A stretch of DNA of 64,000 nt from contig NC_063157.1 of the NCBI RefSeq assembly GCF_020921035.1, forward strand, positions 24,259,015 through 24,323,014. The letters are read 5' to 3'. Position numbers and translations under genes: made by a program. The notes under the pieces are model-generated. The model had not been told where the DNA came from and searched no databases. It was given only the letters and a program-made list of their open reading frames with translations. This document shows, piece by piece, positions 45,110 to 56,474 of this stretch. Every line of letters starts with the position of its first letter. Positions within the stretch are counted from its first letter, which is position 1. The DNA is from Rhodamnia argentea (lineage: Eukaryota; Streptophyta; Magnoliopsida; Myrtales; Myrtaceae).

Positions 45110-47189
45110 AGCATGAGCTCCGATAAAAACCCTACAAGATTTGCCTCTTTTTTTTTTTTTTTTTCACTTAAGGGCCTTAGTTTATACAGCAGTTGGTCGC
45201 CCAAATGGATTCGTGTAGTATCAGTCCTCGACATAGCGATACGGTTTGATGATCTAAATCGCTTTTGCATCTGCCTTGTTTCAATCTTTCCTCTTTTTTG
45301 GCTTTGAAGTTTCTTTGTTTACATGCGGAGGCCGCCTTCCATGACCTATTTATATTATTTGGTCAATGGAAATACCGTGAAAAAGTCCAGCCAAATAATC
45401 TTAGCACGTAGAATCAGATGTACCGCAACTTGATTAATCGAATCGTTAATCGGGATACTTGTCCAAAGAAATCCTAAACCTATTGTGCGGCAATCAATTC
45501 AGCCCTAAACTTTTACAATCCTAAATTGTCCGATGTACAGTAATTTTAGGGCTTTTTGGATAATTTTTCCTTAGTTAATCAGGTGTAATCAATCTTTGAC
45601 ATAGAAGATGTCACATTAAGGGTCGTGAGCCCTAAGGCAGTAGCTCATTCATATGCATCGGCTCAAATTCAATGCGAAGGTAACGGTGGTTGAGCTAACA
45701 ATCTGCCTGAGAACGAAAACGATGTGCTCAACCAAAGTTTGAACATTAAATGCCACCTTGTGTGGATCGATTTCGACGTATCCATACTTATCTTTTCGTA
45801 ACTAAAAGATCGGCACGTCGTCTTAATGCAACGTCGAAATCCATCGCTCCTTATAAGCTCGAAACTTATGCAGGACTACTCGCCTAATTGCAAGCATATA
45901 TCATGTGGATATGATGACAGCCGATCTGATTGTGTTCACCCGTGGACCGCCGCAATGGTGACCAGAATGACCACAAAACGAGTCGCCGTTCACGACGACG
46001 TTAGGCGTCAATCACCTTACGTGCCGTAAAGTTTCGCTTCTCTCTCTCTCTCGCTCTCGCCTGCGACTTTGAGCATTAATTAGAGGGCCAGTTCAGATCT
46101 GCAATAGTGTGCACGTTTTGAACTCCATCAAACGCGTTATTTACTTGGGTGCCTGCCTGGTGGGTCGGGGAGATAGTCAAATTGATGTGAATCCGTTCTA
46201 TAATCTACTCATCAATCAAAGGCGATCGTCGGACAGGCCTTGGACAGACCGGTCCCTAATGTCGTGCCTAACTTGTACAAGTATTTGGGCCTAATCAGCC
46301 TTGGCAAAGGGCTGGACCGGGCTTCATACTACGTATCCCTGTTCGAGCCAACCCATAAGTATTCTTCGAGCCTATTTGACCCGAGTTAGGTACATGATTA
46401 GATCAATCTGTCTTACGGGAGCACTTGTTAACAAGATCCACCGTGATTATTCACAGCTGAAATCATGAGTTTTCCGACTCGCCGACTAGACATGGGTTGG
46501 GCTTCGACGGAGAAGCCTCATACGAGAAGACGAGCATGAAGAGGACGAGGATGCGGATGCGGATAAAGATGACGATGAGGATGATGACCTCGTGTCTATG
46601 AACTAGTTTATGTTTTTCACTGGTGTGCGCGGTATTATGTTTATGTTGTTGCCTAGGATCTGTTTGATACAAGGGAAGCGATTTGTTTCACTAAAAACTT
46701 CATGATAAAGTGACATATTTATCATGAAAATAGTTTTCAACGAAATTTGTTAGTTTTCATTTGTTTGATAGTTTAGGGAAAGTGGTTTCCCTCTTGCCCG
46801 AAGAGAGTCCCTCAATCTAAACTTCTTGTTTTCAATCCAAGGGAAATGTTCTTCGTACATCGATTAGTTTTTGTCGTTCAAATATCGAAAGTTCAGAAGA
46901 GAAAATAATTTCCCCAAGCCGGTTTTCCTTCGGAAAAACCGACCGTAGATTTTAATTTCTTTCCGTAATCACGTGGATCTTATTTTAGTACGTCTATTGC
47001 GATGGTTGACATTGTCTTCATGCGTTTCATCATTCAATTTGTGAGCAATTTAAATTAACAAAACAGATTGTGGAATTTTAAAAAAATAATAATAAGACAA
47101 CTCCTATGTTTGCGCTGCTCAATCAGACATTCTAAGCTTGTATTTTATCTTTGTTACCTTTTTTTAACAAATGAGTTTATATTATCTAG
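45110..47189. other. Intergenic, no gene supported
   Basis: Short open frames have no domains. The region contains a tiny foldback at 45461-45571, a (CT)n tract at 46039-46053, and a degenerate AT-rich repeat at about 46655-46960 (TGTTTGATA..GGGAAAGTGGTTTCCCT words). Confidence 0.45.
45461..45571. mobile_element. Short derivative of foldback family 1
   Basis: The left end TGTCCAAAGAAATCCTAAACC and the right end (reverse complement AAAATTATCCAAAAAGCCCTAAAA) are inverted and match family 1 ends at 47190 and 48100. At about 110 bases it lacks the sub-terminal and core parts and looks like a deletion derivative. Confidence 0.5.
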
Positions 47190-48105
47190 GGAAAATTACC
47201 AAAAAAAAATTCCTAAACTTATTGCACTTGTGTCTATTTATTCATAAATCTTTCAATTGTGCTAATTTATGTCAAAACATTTTCACGTTTTGCCAATATA
47301 GTACATTCGGTCAATTTCGGCCAGAAATCGCTGATGTGAACATCGGCTATACTATGTGGCATGACCTAATGTTGGCAAAATTCATTATTTTTTAATATTT
47401 TTCAATAATTTAATTTTTTTTAATATTTTTATTTTCTTTTCCTTCTTCCTCCGCCGGTTCTTGGGCCTCGGCGATGGCCGCCGACCGATGAAAGGCAACT
47501 ATCGGCGAGGGGCAACCTCATCGAAGGCCACCGCTCAATACCCTTTGGTGAGGTTGACCCTCAACGACCTTTGGCGAGGATCAACCTTGCCGATTGTAGC
47601 CTTTGGCTGCTACCACCATCATCGAGGCTCGGTAATCGGCGAAAGAAGAAAGAAAAAAATAAAATAAATGATAAATATCATTAATGTAATAACTTTGTCC
47701 ATGTCAACACCGGTCAAAGGCAACTGCTGGCAAGGGGCAACCTCGTCGAAGGCCAATGCTCAATACCCTTTGGCAAGACCGACCCTCAACGGCCTTTGGC
47801 GAGCCTCGACCTTGCCAATTCGGCTATCATCGGGGCTCGGTAATTCGGAGAAGGAAGAAAGAAAGAAAAAAGAAAAAATATATAAAAATTATAAATATTG
47901 ATAATTTTATAATTTTGTCCACGTCAAGATCGGCCGTGCTACATATGCTAGCCGGCATCCACATTAGCAATTCATGGCCAAAATTGGTTGGATAGACTGC
48001 ATTGACAAAAGTGAAAATATGTAGGACTAAATTGACAAAATTAAATTGTTTAGGATTGAATTGACATAAGTGTAATAGATTTATGACTTTTTTGGTAATT
48101 TTTTT
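47190..48105. mobile_element. Foldback element, family 1 (largest copy, duplicated core)
   Basis: The ends are inverted: AAAATTACCAAAAAAAAATTCC on the left and, in reverse complement, AAAAATTACCAAAAAAGTCATAAA on the right. They continue inward (TTGCACTTGTGTC, TTTCGGCCAGAAATCGCTGA / CATGGCCAAAATTGG). The core contains two GC-rich direct repeats (47480-47600 and 47710-47825) with words GGCAACCTCGTCGAAGGCCA, CTCAATACCCTTTGG and GACCCTCAACG. The two small open frames that overlap them are therefore repeat sequence, not genes. Confidence 0.7.
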
Positions 48106-48569
48106 CATATTTTGTGCATGATTGATTATAGTCGGGTGATAAAAGATATTAACCAAACGCGACAAAATTAGTCTTGCCGTTATAGGCTATGAATACCAAA
48201 TCAATATAGCTGCCGTTGGTATCTATGCAGCTATCGATGCCAACGGAACTCATATTTTCGTCCATCACGAGCTAACACGGCTAGCTCTTCGCGACGAAAG
48301 ACTTGGCGACGGCGTGTTCGCCGGCGTCGCTTTCGCGGGGGGAGGGGGCCATGGGCGGTGGAATAGGATGTCTCCATGAATGGAGTCGTGAAAAGAGTGT
48401 TTAACTGATGGAATCATAGTGTCATGAGGACACAAAATTGGGAAGATCAATCTAAGTCATCTCTCCTTATTAATGCAATGAGAATGCAACTCACTCATTT
48501 TTCGGGGATGTGATGTGATTACAACACGACGTCGTTGGTGGTGACAGCCTCCGTCTGACGTTGGCCAAA

Positions 48570-48600
<31 letters not shown>

Positions 48601-48947
48601 CATAATAATAATAATAATAATGCACGTTTTTTTCAGTTATTACTTTTGGGCCCATTGTCCTTTCGTTTGGGCTAGCTGAAAAGTCAAACAAAAGACCCGG
48701 TCTCCCTACCACTACTCCTCCTCTGTTTTCTTCCTCCGGGATTTAAAAAAAAAAAAAAAAAGATAAAAAAAATTAATTTTTATTTAAAGGGTTAGGGGGG
48801 GAAGAATTTATCAAATTACAATTAGTGGGGTCCGCAATAAGCGGGCCCCAGTCAAAACGCCAATGCGCGTTGAACTTGGACAGTTGAAGAAGACGAAGAC
48901 GAGACGACCACGACTCCTCCACTGAACTGGAACTGGAACTGACCCGA

Positions 48948-48978
<31 letters not shown>

Positions 48979-49101
48979 CGTCACGTTCATCCCCTCTTTC
49001 CCACCACCTTCCTCCGCCTCTTCCGCCTTACATAAGCCCCGCCCCCCCATTTCCTCTTCTTCATCTCCTGATATCCGACTTCCCTCTTCCTCATCCCGTC
49101 C
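48106..49101 (+). promoter_or_regulatory. CAF1 upstream region and CT-rich leader
   Basis: There is a (TAA)n microsatellite at 48569-48621. Nearer the gene lie GTCAAA (48851, reverse W-box-like) and GCGCGT (48865-48870), which fits the CGCG-type motif bound by CAMTA factors. A (CT)n tract at 48953-48978 and a pyrimidine-rich stretch continue up to the ATG at 49102, typical of a plant 5' leader. Assignment of the motifs is inference. Confidence 0.45.
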
Positions 49102-49920
49102 ATGGCAATCGCCGACGAACACCCCTCCTCCTCCTCCCCCGTCGCCATCCGCCAGGTCTGGTCCTGGAACCTCGACGCCGAGTTCGACCTCATCCGCGAC
49201 CTCGTCGACCGCTACCCCTTCGTCTCCATGGACACCGAGTTCCCCGGCCTCGTCTTCCGACGCCCCCCTTCCTCCGACCCCCGCCGCCCCCGCCCCTCCG
49301 ACCACTACCGCCTCCTCAAGTCCAACGTCGACGCCCTCTGCCTCATCCAGGTCGGCCTCACCCTCTCCGACTCCCTCGGCAACCTCCCCGGCTTCATCTG
49401 GGAGTTCAACTTCCGCGACTTCGACGCCTCCAGCGACCCCCACGCCCCGGACTCCATCGACCTCCTCCGCCGCCAGGGCCTCGACTTCGAGCGCAACCGC
49501 GCCGAGGGGGTCGACTCCGCCCGGTTCGCCGAGCTGGTCATGTCGTCCGGCCTCGTCTGCAACGACGCCGTGAGCTGGGTCACGTTCCACAGCGCCTACG
49601 ACTTCGGGTACCTGGTCAAGGCCCTCACGCGCCGCGACCTCCCCGGCGAGCTCGCGGAGTTCCTCGCCGTCGTTCGGGTGTTCTTCGGGGACCGGGTGTA
49701 CGACGTGAAGCACCTGATGCGGTTCTGCCACAGCCTGCACGGCGGGCTGGACCGGGTCGCCACGGCGCTGGACTTGGACCGAGCGGTCGGGAAGTGCCAC
49801 CAGGCCGGTTCCGACAGCCTGCTGACGTGGCAAGCGTTCAGGAAGATTAGGGACGTCTACTTCGCGAACGACGGGCCGGAGAAGCACGCCGGCGTGTTGT
49901 ATGGGCTAGAGGTTTATTAG
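49102..49920 (+). CDS. CAF1: CCR4-NOT deadenylase subunit CAF1 (CAF1a/b type)
   Basis: Intronless, 272 aa. CAF1/POP2 is the DEDD-type 3'-5' exoribonuclease that shortens mRNA poly(A) tails within the CCR4-NOT complex. All four acidic catalytic residues can be placed: Asp44 and Glu46 (SMDTEFPG), Asp167 ([10 protein letters not shown]) and Asp238 ([10 protein letters not shown]). The family word [17 protein letters not shown] follows the N-terminus. Length and the lack of introns match the stress-induced CAF1a/CAF1b clade (At3g44260, At5g22250) rather than longer forms. Codon use is extreme: third positions are almost all C or G in the first two thirds, unlike neighbouring genes. That bias also creates a 358-codon antisense open frame that I reject. 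It likely acts in cytoplasm, P-bodies and nucleus. Confidence 0.95.
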   Translation: MAIADEHPSSSSPVAIRQVWSWNLDAEFDLIRDLVDRYPFVSMDTEFPGLVFRRPPSSDPRRPRPSDHYRLLKSNVDALCLIQVGLTLSDSLGNLPGFIWEFNFRDFDASSDPHAPDSIDLLRRQGLDFERNRAEGVDSARFAELVMSSGLVCNDAVSWVTFHSAYDFGYLVKALTRRDLPGELAEFLAVVRVFFGDRVYDVKHLMRFCHSLHGGLDRVATALDLDRAVGKCHQAGSDSLLTWQAFRKIRDVYFANDGPEKHAGVLYGLEVY

Positions 49921-51934
49921 GATCAATCCCCATATTCGATTCATTCTTTGGAATTTGTATCAAATTTGTTCCTTCGTTTTGTGAGTATCGTTTCGCATCT
50001 TGGGTCTCTATTGCCCACTTCTCAAATTCACACCCCAACTCGATATCGGTTGGCTGACCAACGACGTGGAAATCAATCAAAATACGGAAAGCTTACGATC
50101 ATCAAATCGAATTAATGATTTGGAAGTGTCCGGTTTCCTCCGATATTCGGATTTATAATTGCTGAACAAGGGAGGGAAGGAGGCGACCTGACCTCTTTCA
50201 GCTCTCTCGTGGACTGCTTGTTCATCAGCTTTCTCGTAACGGACCAGGATCACCTGCTGGTTCTATGGTCTGTGACAGCTTATCGAGCATTTTCTGGATA
50301 TGGGTTTTATGGAAATGTCCCCGATTTTCTCGGCGCAACTTCAAACTTTGCATCTGGAGTGAATGGCAAAAAACGAAAACAGAAAAGCCTGTTCTTGATC
50401 TAGTTTGTTGTATCCTGATTGTGATTGGAGTTCTACCTGTCGAAACGGCAGTTCATGAGTCTAATTCGTAATGCATTGTGAATTAGTGATTGGTACTATG
50501 CTGAGATTGGCGAAATTCATGCCGCTTATGATAGTTTGTGGAGAAACTAAGGTCCCGTGATCTGATCCAGTGGCCTGATCTGTAGATTCTTCAGTGCGAC
50601 TGGCAAACAGCTGAATTGACAAGCTTACTTGGTGTCTGTGTTCTTCGGTACCATAAATTATTCATCGCTTTGGTTGCCCCCTTGTCATTACACGCACTTT
50701 CATGTTGCAAGCTCCTTTGATCATCTGGCAAATGCCGGGCAGCTTTTTATTTGCGTGTATCTAGAGTACCTGCAATACTTGAGACCGCTGTTTATGTTCC
50801 ACAGCTTTCGTTGCATCAATGCTGACATTGGCTTATATATTTGTTGTGCAGGAGGTCAAGGTTTCGCCTTTAGATGATCTACGGCTGATTTCTAGCTTGC
50901 ACTATCTTCGCTAGAAGAAGAGGAAAGGACGAGGAAAATCGAGTCTCGAATGAATATGACCCTTTTCCTGGCCCATCAGACCGTTGATTCCTCCTGTTTG
51001 TTTCTCCAAACCTAAGCAATCTCTTGCTGTGAAATCCCCTGCCGGATTCTCTTACCAGTACTTCAGACAAAACTTTAGGGAGGCATTTTGGAAAAACTTG
51101 GTTCCACTGTTCCTAATCTGGACTTGTGTCTTCTAGCTCAACTAAACCGTGTGACAATGAAGTCGGTATCTAGAAACCGTCAGGCTCTGATTCATGGTGG
51201 AAATGTCTGTGCAGGACCTGCTGCTCTGCAACAGCATTGCTGTGGATAGATCAGGTGAAACGAAGAGAGTTTTGGGAAATCAGCTTCTGAGCGTAGGTCT
51301 TCGGCTTAATGCGGTTAACGGTCCATTACCGTCTTACCGGAAAGAAAAGAAAAAGGGCAATTGGGGTTCTGATTTCTAATCTAATGATCTCGCATTTCTT
51401 CGCAGCTCTCTCGCTGGTTTGATGCCGAACATGCCGCAGCATTGGAAAGCCGGTCTGAAAGCTCCGTCTCCTCCTGCTTGGAAGAGCATCATGGGGTGAG
51501 TTACTCGAAAACGCTTTCGCCGTATCTCCAGCATATGTACACGGGGGGTTTTGCTGTGTGTTTCCCTTCGACACCATCCGTCCAGTTATACAACCCATTC
51601 TCTGCGGTTGTGTCGGGCCTCGGCACCTTGTCCCGTCGAATGTGGCTCCTAAGGATCGTAGTTTCGGTTCTAAATTCGATGCGTTTCCGGGACCATCCAC
51701 CATGAACCATTGTTCTGGAGCATGTTCCTGTGATGACTCTGGTTCTGTTTTGCTGTCTTCATCTGTTCCCTCCTCTTTTTTTTTGTCAAAGAAGAAATGG
51801 AGTTGTAGGCATGGCAAGAGTGCATTCCTTTTGGGCCTTTGAAGGCAGACGATACAACTGCTAATGTCCTTGCAGCAATTATTGGCACGGCCAATTGGCA
51901 GTTTCTCCCACCGAGATTAATTGAATATAGAGAA
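49921..51934 (+). other. Region with splice-bordered open stretches, gene status unclear
   Basis: No protein family is recognised, yet several stretches look like exons: 50854-50914 (after TTGTTGTGCAG; frame ends VSPLDDLRLISSLHYLR then stop), 51215-51292 (TGTCTGTGCAG to GAGC|GTAGGT), and 51405-51497 (TTCTTCGCAG to ATGGG|GTGAGT). Their reading frames are short and I could not join them into a convincing protein. They could be a long non-coding RNA, alternative 3' exons of the CAF1 transcript, or remnants of a lost gene. Confidence 0.3.
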
Positions 51935-52160
51935 AATTGACATAAATTATCTCTGAACTTTGGTCCAGCGTGCTTTGGCGGTCATAGAACTTTTTATTTG
52001 TTCAATGTGATCCACGAACTTTAATCAATGTGTTCTTTGAAATTTTAAATATTATTATATAGTCTAGCGAATGCATTGAACATTTAACCATAATCTAGGA
52101 CCATAATTAAAATATAAAAAAAAAAAAGATGCATCGCATATTGGATCAAAATTCGGGAAT
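51935..52160. mobile_element. Foldback element, family 3 (partial copy)
   Basis: AAAATTGACATAAATTATCTCTGAACTTTGGTCC on the left, with GTGATCCACGAACTTTAATC and a reverse-oriented GCATATTGGATCAAAATTC on the right, matches the words of the full copy at 12202-12627 (split by reading limits). Confidence 0.5.
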
Positions 52161-52609
52161 AACTGCTTCGGCATTCGACCGTGCGACAACCGGTTGATCA
52201 GAAGAGCGAACTCTTGGATCGGAAGAAGCCGTATTCTCGTTTTTCTTATTTATGCCGTTGCCTTTGTTTCACTTAATAATCTGGCTGACCATCCATAAGT
52301 ATTTGCTATTCGTGGAACTAATCATGGGAAAGATTATCAAATAAGGGCCGTCCATAGCTCCGAGTAATGTCATACGAGAATTAGATAAGAAGCTAAAAAA
52401 AATTAAAAATAAATAAGCTATATTTTTGAAATCATATATATTTATAAACAAGTTCATCGATTACACCATTTTCTCCCAGACTCCTCACACCACCAAGAAG
52501 TAGTAAAAATGCTAGAGATAAATAAAATATTAAATGACAAAAGAAAAGGAAGAAAGAACCAGGAAGTTTCACACGTGCGAAAGAAGTGCACTCACGTGGC
52601 CACAGCCTC

Positions 52610-53230
52610 TCATTCACGTGACCCTCCTCTAACTCCATCACCATCATGATTTTCATTACCCTCACACCTCGACGGCGACGACGACACCGACGGCAGCACA
52701 TCCGGATCGCCGCCGCCGCGGGATGCGACGCCGTTCCAGATCGCGGTGAAGGCCCGGATGATGACGGCGTGGTAGCGGGCCGAGTTGAGCTGCAAGAAGC
52801 AGTGCAGGAGCTCCTGCAAGCCGTCCCTCGAGTAAATCTCTTGCTCCAGTATCATCTGGAGCATCGAGTCCCTGAAATCTCGGTACGGGTCGTTGGAGTC
52901 CTTCGCGACGGCGATCCTGCTCCCGATGCGCGACCTCGGCGCCTCCGGGTCGGGGCGGCGGCTCGGGGACGCGTCGGTGTTGGGGAGGGAGAACGTGGTG
53001 GTGGTACTGGCGGTGGTGGTGGTGGAGGAAGAGGAGGGGCAGGGGCAAGATTTGATCTTGACGAGCTTGAGGTTGTCATGGATGGAGAGCGATGAAGACG
53101 AAGAGTCTCTTCTGGGTTGGAACGGGGTGGGATCGATGGCGTCGGAGGGCTTCGACTTACCACACCCACAGCCCAAATTGGGTGTGAAAATGGCCTTCAG
53201 GAGTCCTTTTCTGTTGGAAGACATTGACAC
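52610..53230 (-). CDS. OFP10: OVATE family protein (OFP10-like)
   Basis: A single exon of 206 aa. The OVATE (DUF623) domain is at residues 105-167: SRIAVAKDSNDPYRDFRDSM, then LQMILEQEIYSRDGLQELL and FLQLNSARYHAVIIRAFTAI. The N-terminus is basic with a Cys-rich patch (CGCGKSKPSD), and a Ser/Thr-rich spacer precedes the domain. The tail after the domain is Gly/Asp-rich and short. OFPs are plant transcriptional repressors that bind TALE homeodomain proteins and influence organ shape. Position next to CAF1 and E2F supports OFP10 (At5g22240). Two in-frame ATGs, two codons apart, start the frame; the first is used. A (GA)n tract at 53262-53292 and a CTT tract at 53303-53333 lie in the leader. Confidence 0.92.
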   Translation of the reverse strand: MSMSSNRKGLLKAIFTPNLGCGCGKSKPSDAIDPTPFQPRRDSSSSSLSIHDNLKLVKIKSCPCPSSSSTTTTASTTTTFSLPNTDASPSRRPDPEAPRSRIGSRIAVAKDSNDPYRDFRDSMLQMILEQEIYSRDGLQELLHCFLQLNSARYHAVIIRAFTAIWNGVASRGGGDPDVLPSVSSSPSRCEGNENHDGDGVRGGSRE

Positions 53231-53257
53231 TCTGCACTGAACTGCCCAGCATCACAC

Positions 53258-53261
<4 letters not shown>

Positions 53262-53295
<34 letters not shown>

Positions 53296-53333
53296 ATTTT
53301 CTTTCTTCTTCTTCTTCCTTCTTCTTCTTCTTC
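53262..53333. repeat. (GA)n and (CTT)n microsatellites in OFP leader
   Basis: A GA run at 53262-53292 is followed by CTT/TTC units at 53303-53333. On the OFP strand they read as pyrimidine/purine tracts within the probable 5' UTR. Confidence 0.9.
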
Positions 53334-55001
53334 GGTTTTAAAGAGGAGGAAGTTTTGGGAGGGCATGCGATCCGGGGAAGTTGGTTACGGCTGATGATTG
53401 TGATTAGGTTAATGATATCTACCAAGTCGGAGGGTTTAATGATCGCGAATTATGATCTTCTTCCTGGAAATCTGGAACCGAAATTCGAAACGCTGATTCG
53501 TCGACTCGGCATTTGACTTGCTGGTCATGTTGTCATGAAGATGACGTCGATCCCTTACCTTGAACTCGTTCGTTAATCCCGAGGATTTAGCAGCCGAAAA
53601 GATAGTTGAGCCCATGCTTAAGTCCGGTAAGATTCGTTCAAATTTGTCCCGAGTTTGAATTCGCGAGCGAATCTGATCTAAAAGTAGGCGTCGCTATCCG
53701 ACATGTAATTTTTCCCCGCGAACTAGGATTCCTTAATTTGGAAAAGGACCGTGTTAGGCTTGGATGTTGCCGATTTTAGGAGTTTGAAGCAAAAGAGGAA
53801 ACCTTGAGAAATTGACTTCCACACACTATGTTCTCCTCTTCTTTTGGCAACGTGTGCTTGCGAGTGAACTTGTTCCTCAATTTGTGGGGCGTTGCATCCC
53901 GATCACAAGTAGACATTCGCTAATTGCGTCCCGAGAAGATTCACCGAGTGTTCTATCACCGGTAAATAATCCCGAGCTAAAATTTTGATGTAGTTTGAAG
54001 TTTAAGAAATATTAAGAGTATTTAAGTGACTCGAGTGTGGTTGTAATATCCGTTTTATCACTTGATCTATAGTGAAGTTCTTTACTTCAGTTCATCCCAT
54101 GGACGCGGGTTCACGTTGATCGGACCAGGTAAATATGATATCCGAATTATACTTTCGCTCTGTCTATCTTATTATTCGAAAGCTTGCTTCCCCAAGAAGT
54201 CCTACATACACTATAAATTTTATTTGTACCGCGCGACAATAAATTGACAAGTTGAGGCTTGCGAATTACAGTAGAAGGAGCATCCGTCCATCCTGTGATT
54301 TCTTTTTCTCATTGTACGGTTCATTATGACAAATAAATGACTTCTTTTTGCGTGATTAATTATACACATAAGAATATGGTTGAATGAATTGAGAGTTCCT
54401 TGTTGAGAATCACTTGATTATCAACGAGTTGCCGATAGCGGAAGCACTTGTCGATGGCTATGATTGCGACGACCATAATACAGCGATCGACATGTGATGG
54501 CGATTAGTCGACGATTATCGCTTAGCAAATTTCGCTAAGTGTTGAATATAGACAGAAACAGGAGAAAGATGTCCATGGAAGATGAGTATATTAATTGACA
54601 GTTAAGTCCAATGGCAATCACGGAGCCTAAAAATTACACAAATGTCAACAAATGTTTTTACTTATCGATTTAATTTTTTTCTTATTGACCATATTCCATT
54701 TGATGTTCTTTTTTTCTTTTTAAAAAAGGTTTGTTGACAAAAAAAATTATTTTTAGTCAAAGGCCAGAAGTCGATTTGTCGGTATTAAAATCGACATGCG
54801 CGGGCGTGCTAAAAAATTGTGTGAACAAAAATCGAAACATGCCGAGGTGATTCGAACTTCAGACGAAGGAGGACAATAAAGATTGCTTCCCGGTTCCATA
54901 CTCGACCACAATTTGTGTGGATGGGGCTTGGATGGAATGGTGAATCCACGTGAAATTAAGCACGATGGAAACCAGATCGCGGAGAAATGTAAATTGCTTT
55001 T
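53334..55001. other. Intergenic, no gene supported
   Basis: No domain-bearing open frame is present. The sequence is AT-rich and unstructured to the eye, apart from short repeated CGAT/GACGAT words near 54450-54530. Confidence 0.4.
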
Positions 55002-55575
55002 AAGGTGTGTTTGTCTCGGTGAAAGTGTTTTTGGGGAATTGGTTTTTCGAACTTTTAGTTCGCCAAAAACGACTTAGTCACCGGGAAACACTTCACGGTC
55101 AACAAAAGAATTCATGCATAAAATTAGCAAAATGAATTCCTAGATCTAAAGAGGTGAAAATACTTTTTAGAATTGCTCATCTCAATTTTTTTAATATTTT
55201 TTATTTTTAATATTTTTTATTTTATTTCTTTTCTTCTTCTTCCGTTGGTAGCTAGGCCTCGGCGATTGTTGGCGAGCTCAAGCTCCCCAGCCATTAGCAA
55301 GCTTGAGCTTGCTCGTGACCGCCACTAGCTGGTCATGGAGAAAGGAGAAAAAAAGGAGAAAAACAAAAAAAGAACTTAAAAATTTGAATTTTTTTTAACA
55401 TGAGATAAATTCATGAGATTGAAGTCATTTTCCAAATGAAATCCAGATACTAGAAAAATGTTTTCGGTCATATATTAGTAAACATAAAAAAACTAATCAT
55501 TTTTCTGAAAAATAATTTTCCTGAAAAATATTTTCTTTTTTCATGGAGTTTTCCGCCAACAAAAAGCACCCTTGG
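55002..55575. mobile_element. MITE-like element with GC-rich core
   Basis: AAGGTGTGTTTGTCTCGGTG at the left and, in reverse complement, AAGGGTGCTTTTTGTTGGCG at the right are similar inverted ends. The flanks have CACTTTC/GAAAGTG and GGAAAA words. The core (55245-55335) is GC-rich with CTCGGCGATTGTTGGCGAGC and mirrored CAAGCTTGAGCTTG. Non-coding. Confidence 0.5.
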
Positions 55576-55734
55576 AATGAAAATCACACGGAACTTCCTC
55601 CTAAATGAAGATATCCATCTCACAAAGAGTTCTCTTTTTATATTCCCTGTTCATGATGTGTCAAAAATAAATACCAACACTAGTATAAAAAAGAAGGCCA
55701 AAAGCCATAAAAAAGAAAAAACCCCAGATTATGA

Positions 55735-56120
55735 TCATTACAGCACATTTATCCTAAACGTTTCTTTTTTTTACAGCAAAAATTTCAAACTTGTACTCAC
55801 GTGACATATTTACACTCCATTGAGGTTACGTCAACGAGCACCGTTAAAAATCTATCTAAATGGACATTGGAAAACACGGTGTTAACATGATGCACACGCG
55901 GCTTAAGTGAAATAAAAACGATGTCGTTTTGATTGAAAAATCATCCGGTGGAATCTCGAAAATAAGTAAATATATCGTATAGTTACGAGTTTGGGGTTTT
56001 ATGTAAATATGTCAAAATAGACATAGTTTGAAATTTTTTATGTGAAAAAAAGGTTCGGAATAAATGTATACAGTGGACATAATTTAAAAGTTTTTGGTGG
56101 TTTTTCCAAAAAAAAAAGAA
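55735..56120. mobile_element. Foldback element, family 2 (divergent third copy)
   Basis: The left words (TTTCAAACTTGTACTCACGTG, CATATTTACACTCC, GTTACGTCAACGAGCACCGTTAA) and right words (GAGTTTGGGGTTTTATGTAAA, CATAGTTTGAAATTTTTTATG) match families at 18959 and 28543 in order, but identity is low. Confidence 0.45.
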
Positions 56121-56474
56121 GAACAAAAATACCGAAAAGTCTTCTGTTTGTGAATTTGTTTGTGTAATCCTCGTCTTGCTACTTGGCTCCTATTCTGGCC
56201 ATTGATCGAGGCATTACCCAAATGACATTAAGCCCCCCAAAATTACCAAAATAACCCTCTGGACAGCAGAAGGCGGGAAGGAATCGGGAAAGCTCTTTCC
56301 GGGCTACAACCGTAATTCCACTCTCCTTCCCTGCCCTTTTCCCACTGCTTTCACCGCTTCTCGTGGTCGATTGAAGCTCCCTCGCTCATTTACAAGAACA
56401 ATTTTTCACCTTTCCGAATGATAAGGATCGAGAAGCTGGATTTGGAAGTTGGGTCTTTTTGATTCGGCCGAAAG

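Noticed and set aside
44668-45270. 200-codon minus-strand open frame over the GIR1-like gene
   Set aside because: The opposite strand carries the EAR motif and the paired CPRC motifs of a known family; the antisense frame has no domain.
47461-47901. Two adjacent open frames with similar protein sequence, looking like tandem paralogues
   Set aside because: They lie in the duplicated core of a foldback element bounded by inverted ends, so they are repeat sequence.
48811-49887. 358-codon open frame on the minus strand across CAF1
   Set aside because: It is antisense to a certain CAF1 gene. Its Val/Glu/Gly/Ala-rich make-up is the mirror of GC-biased codons in CAF1, and it shows no domain.
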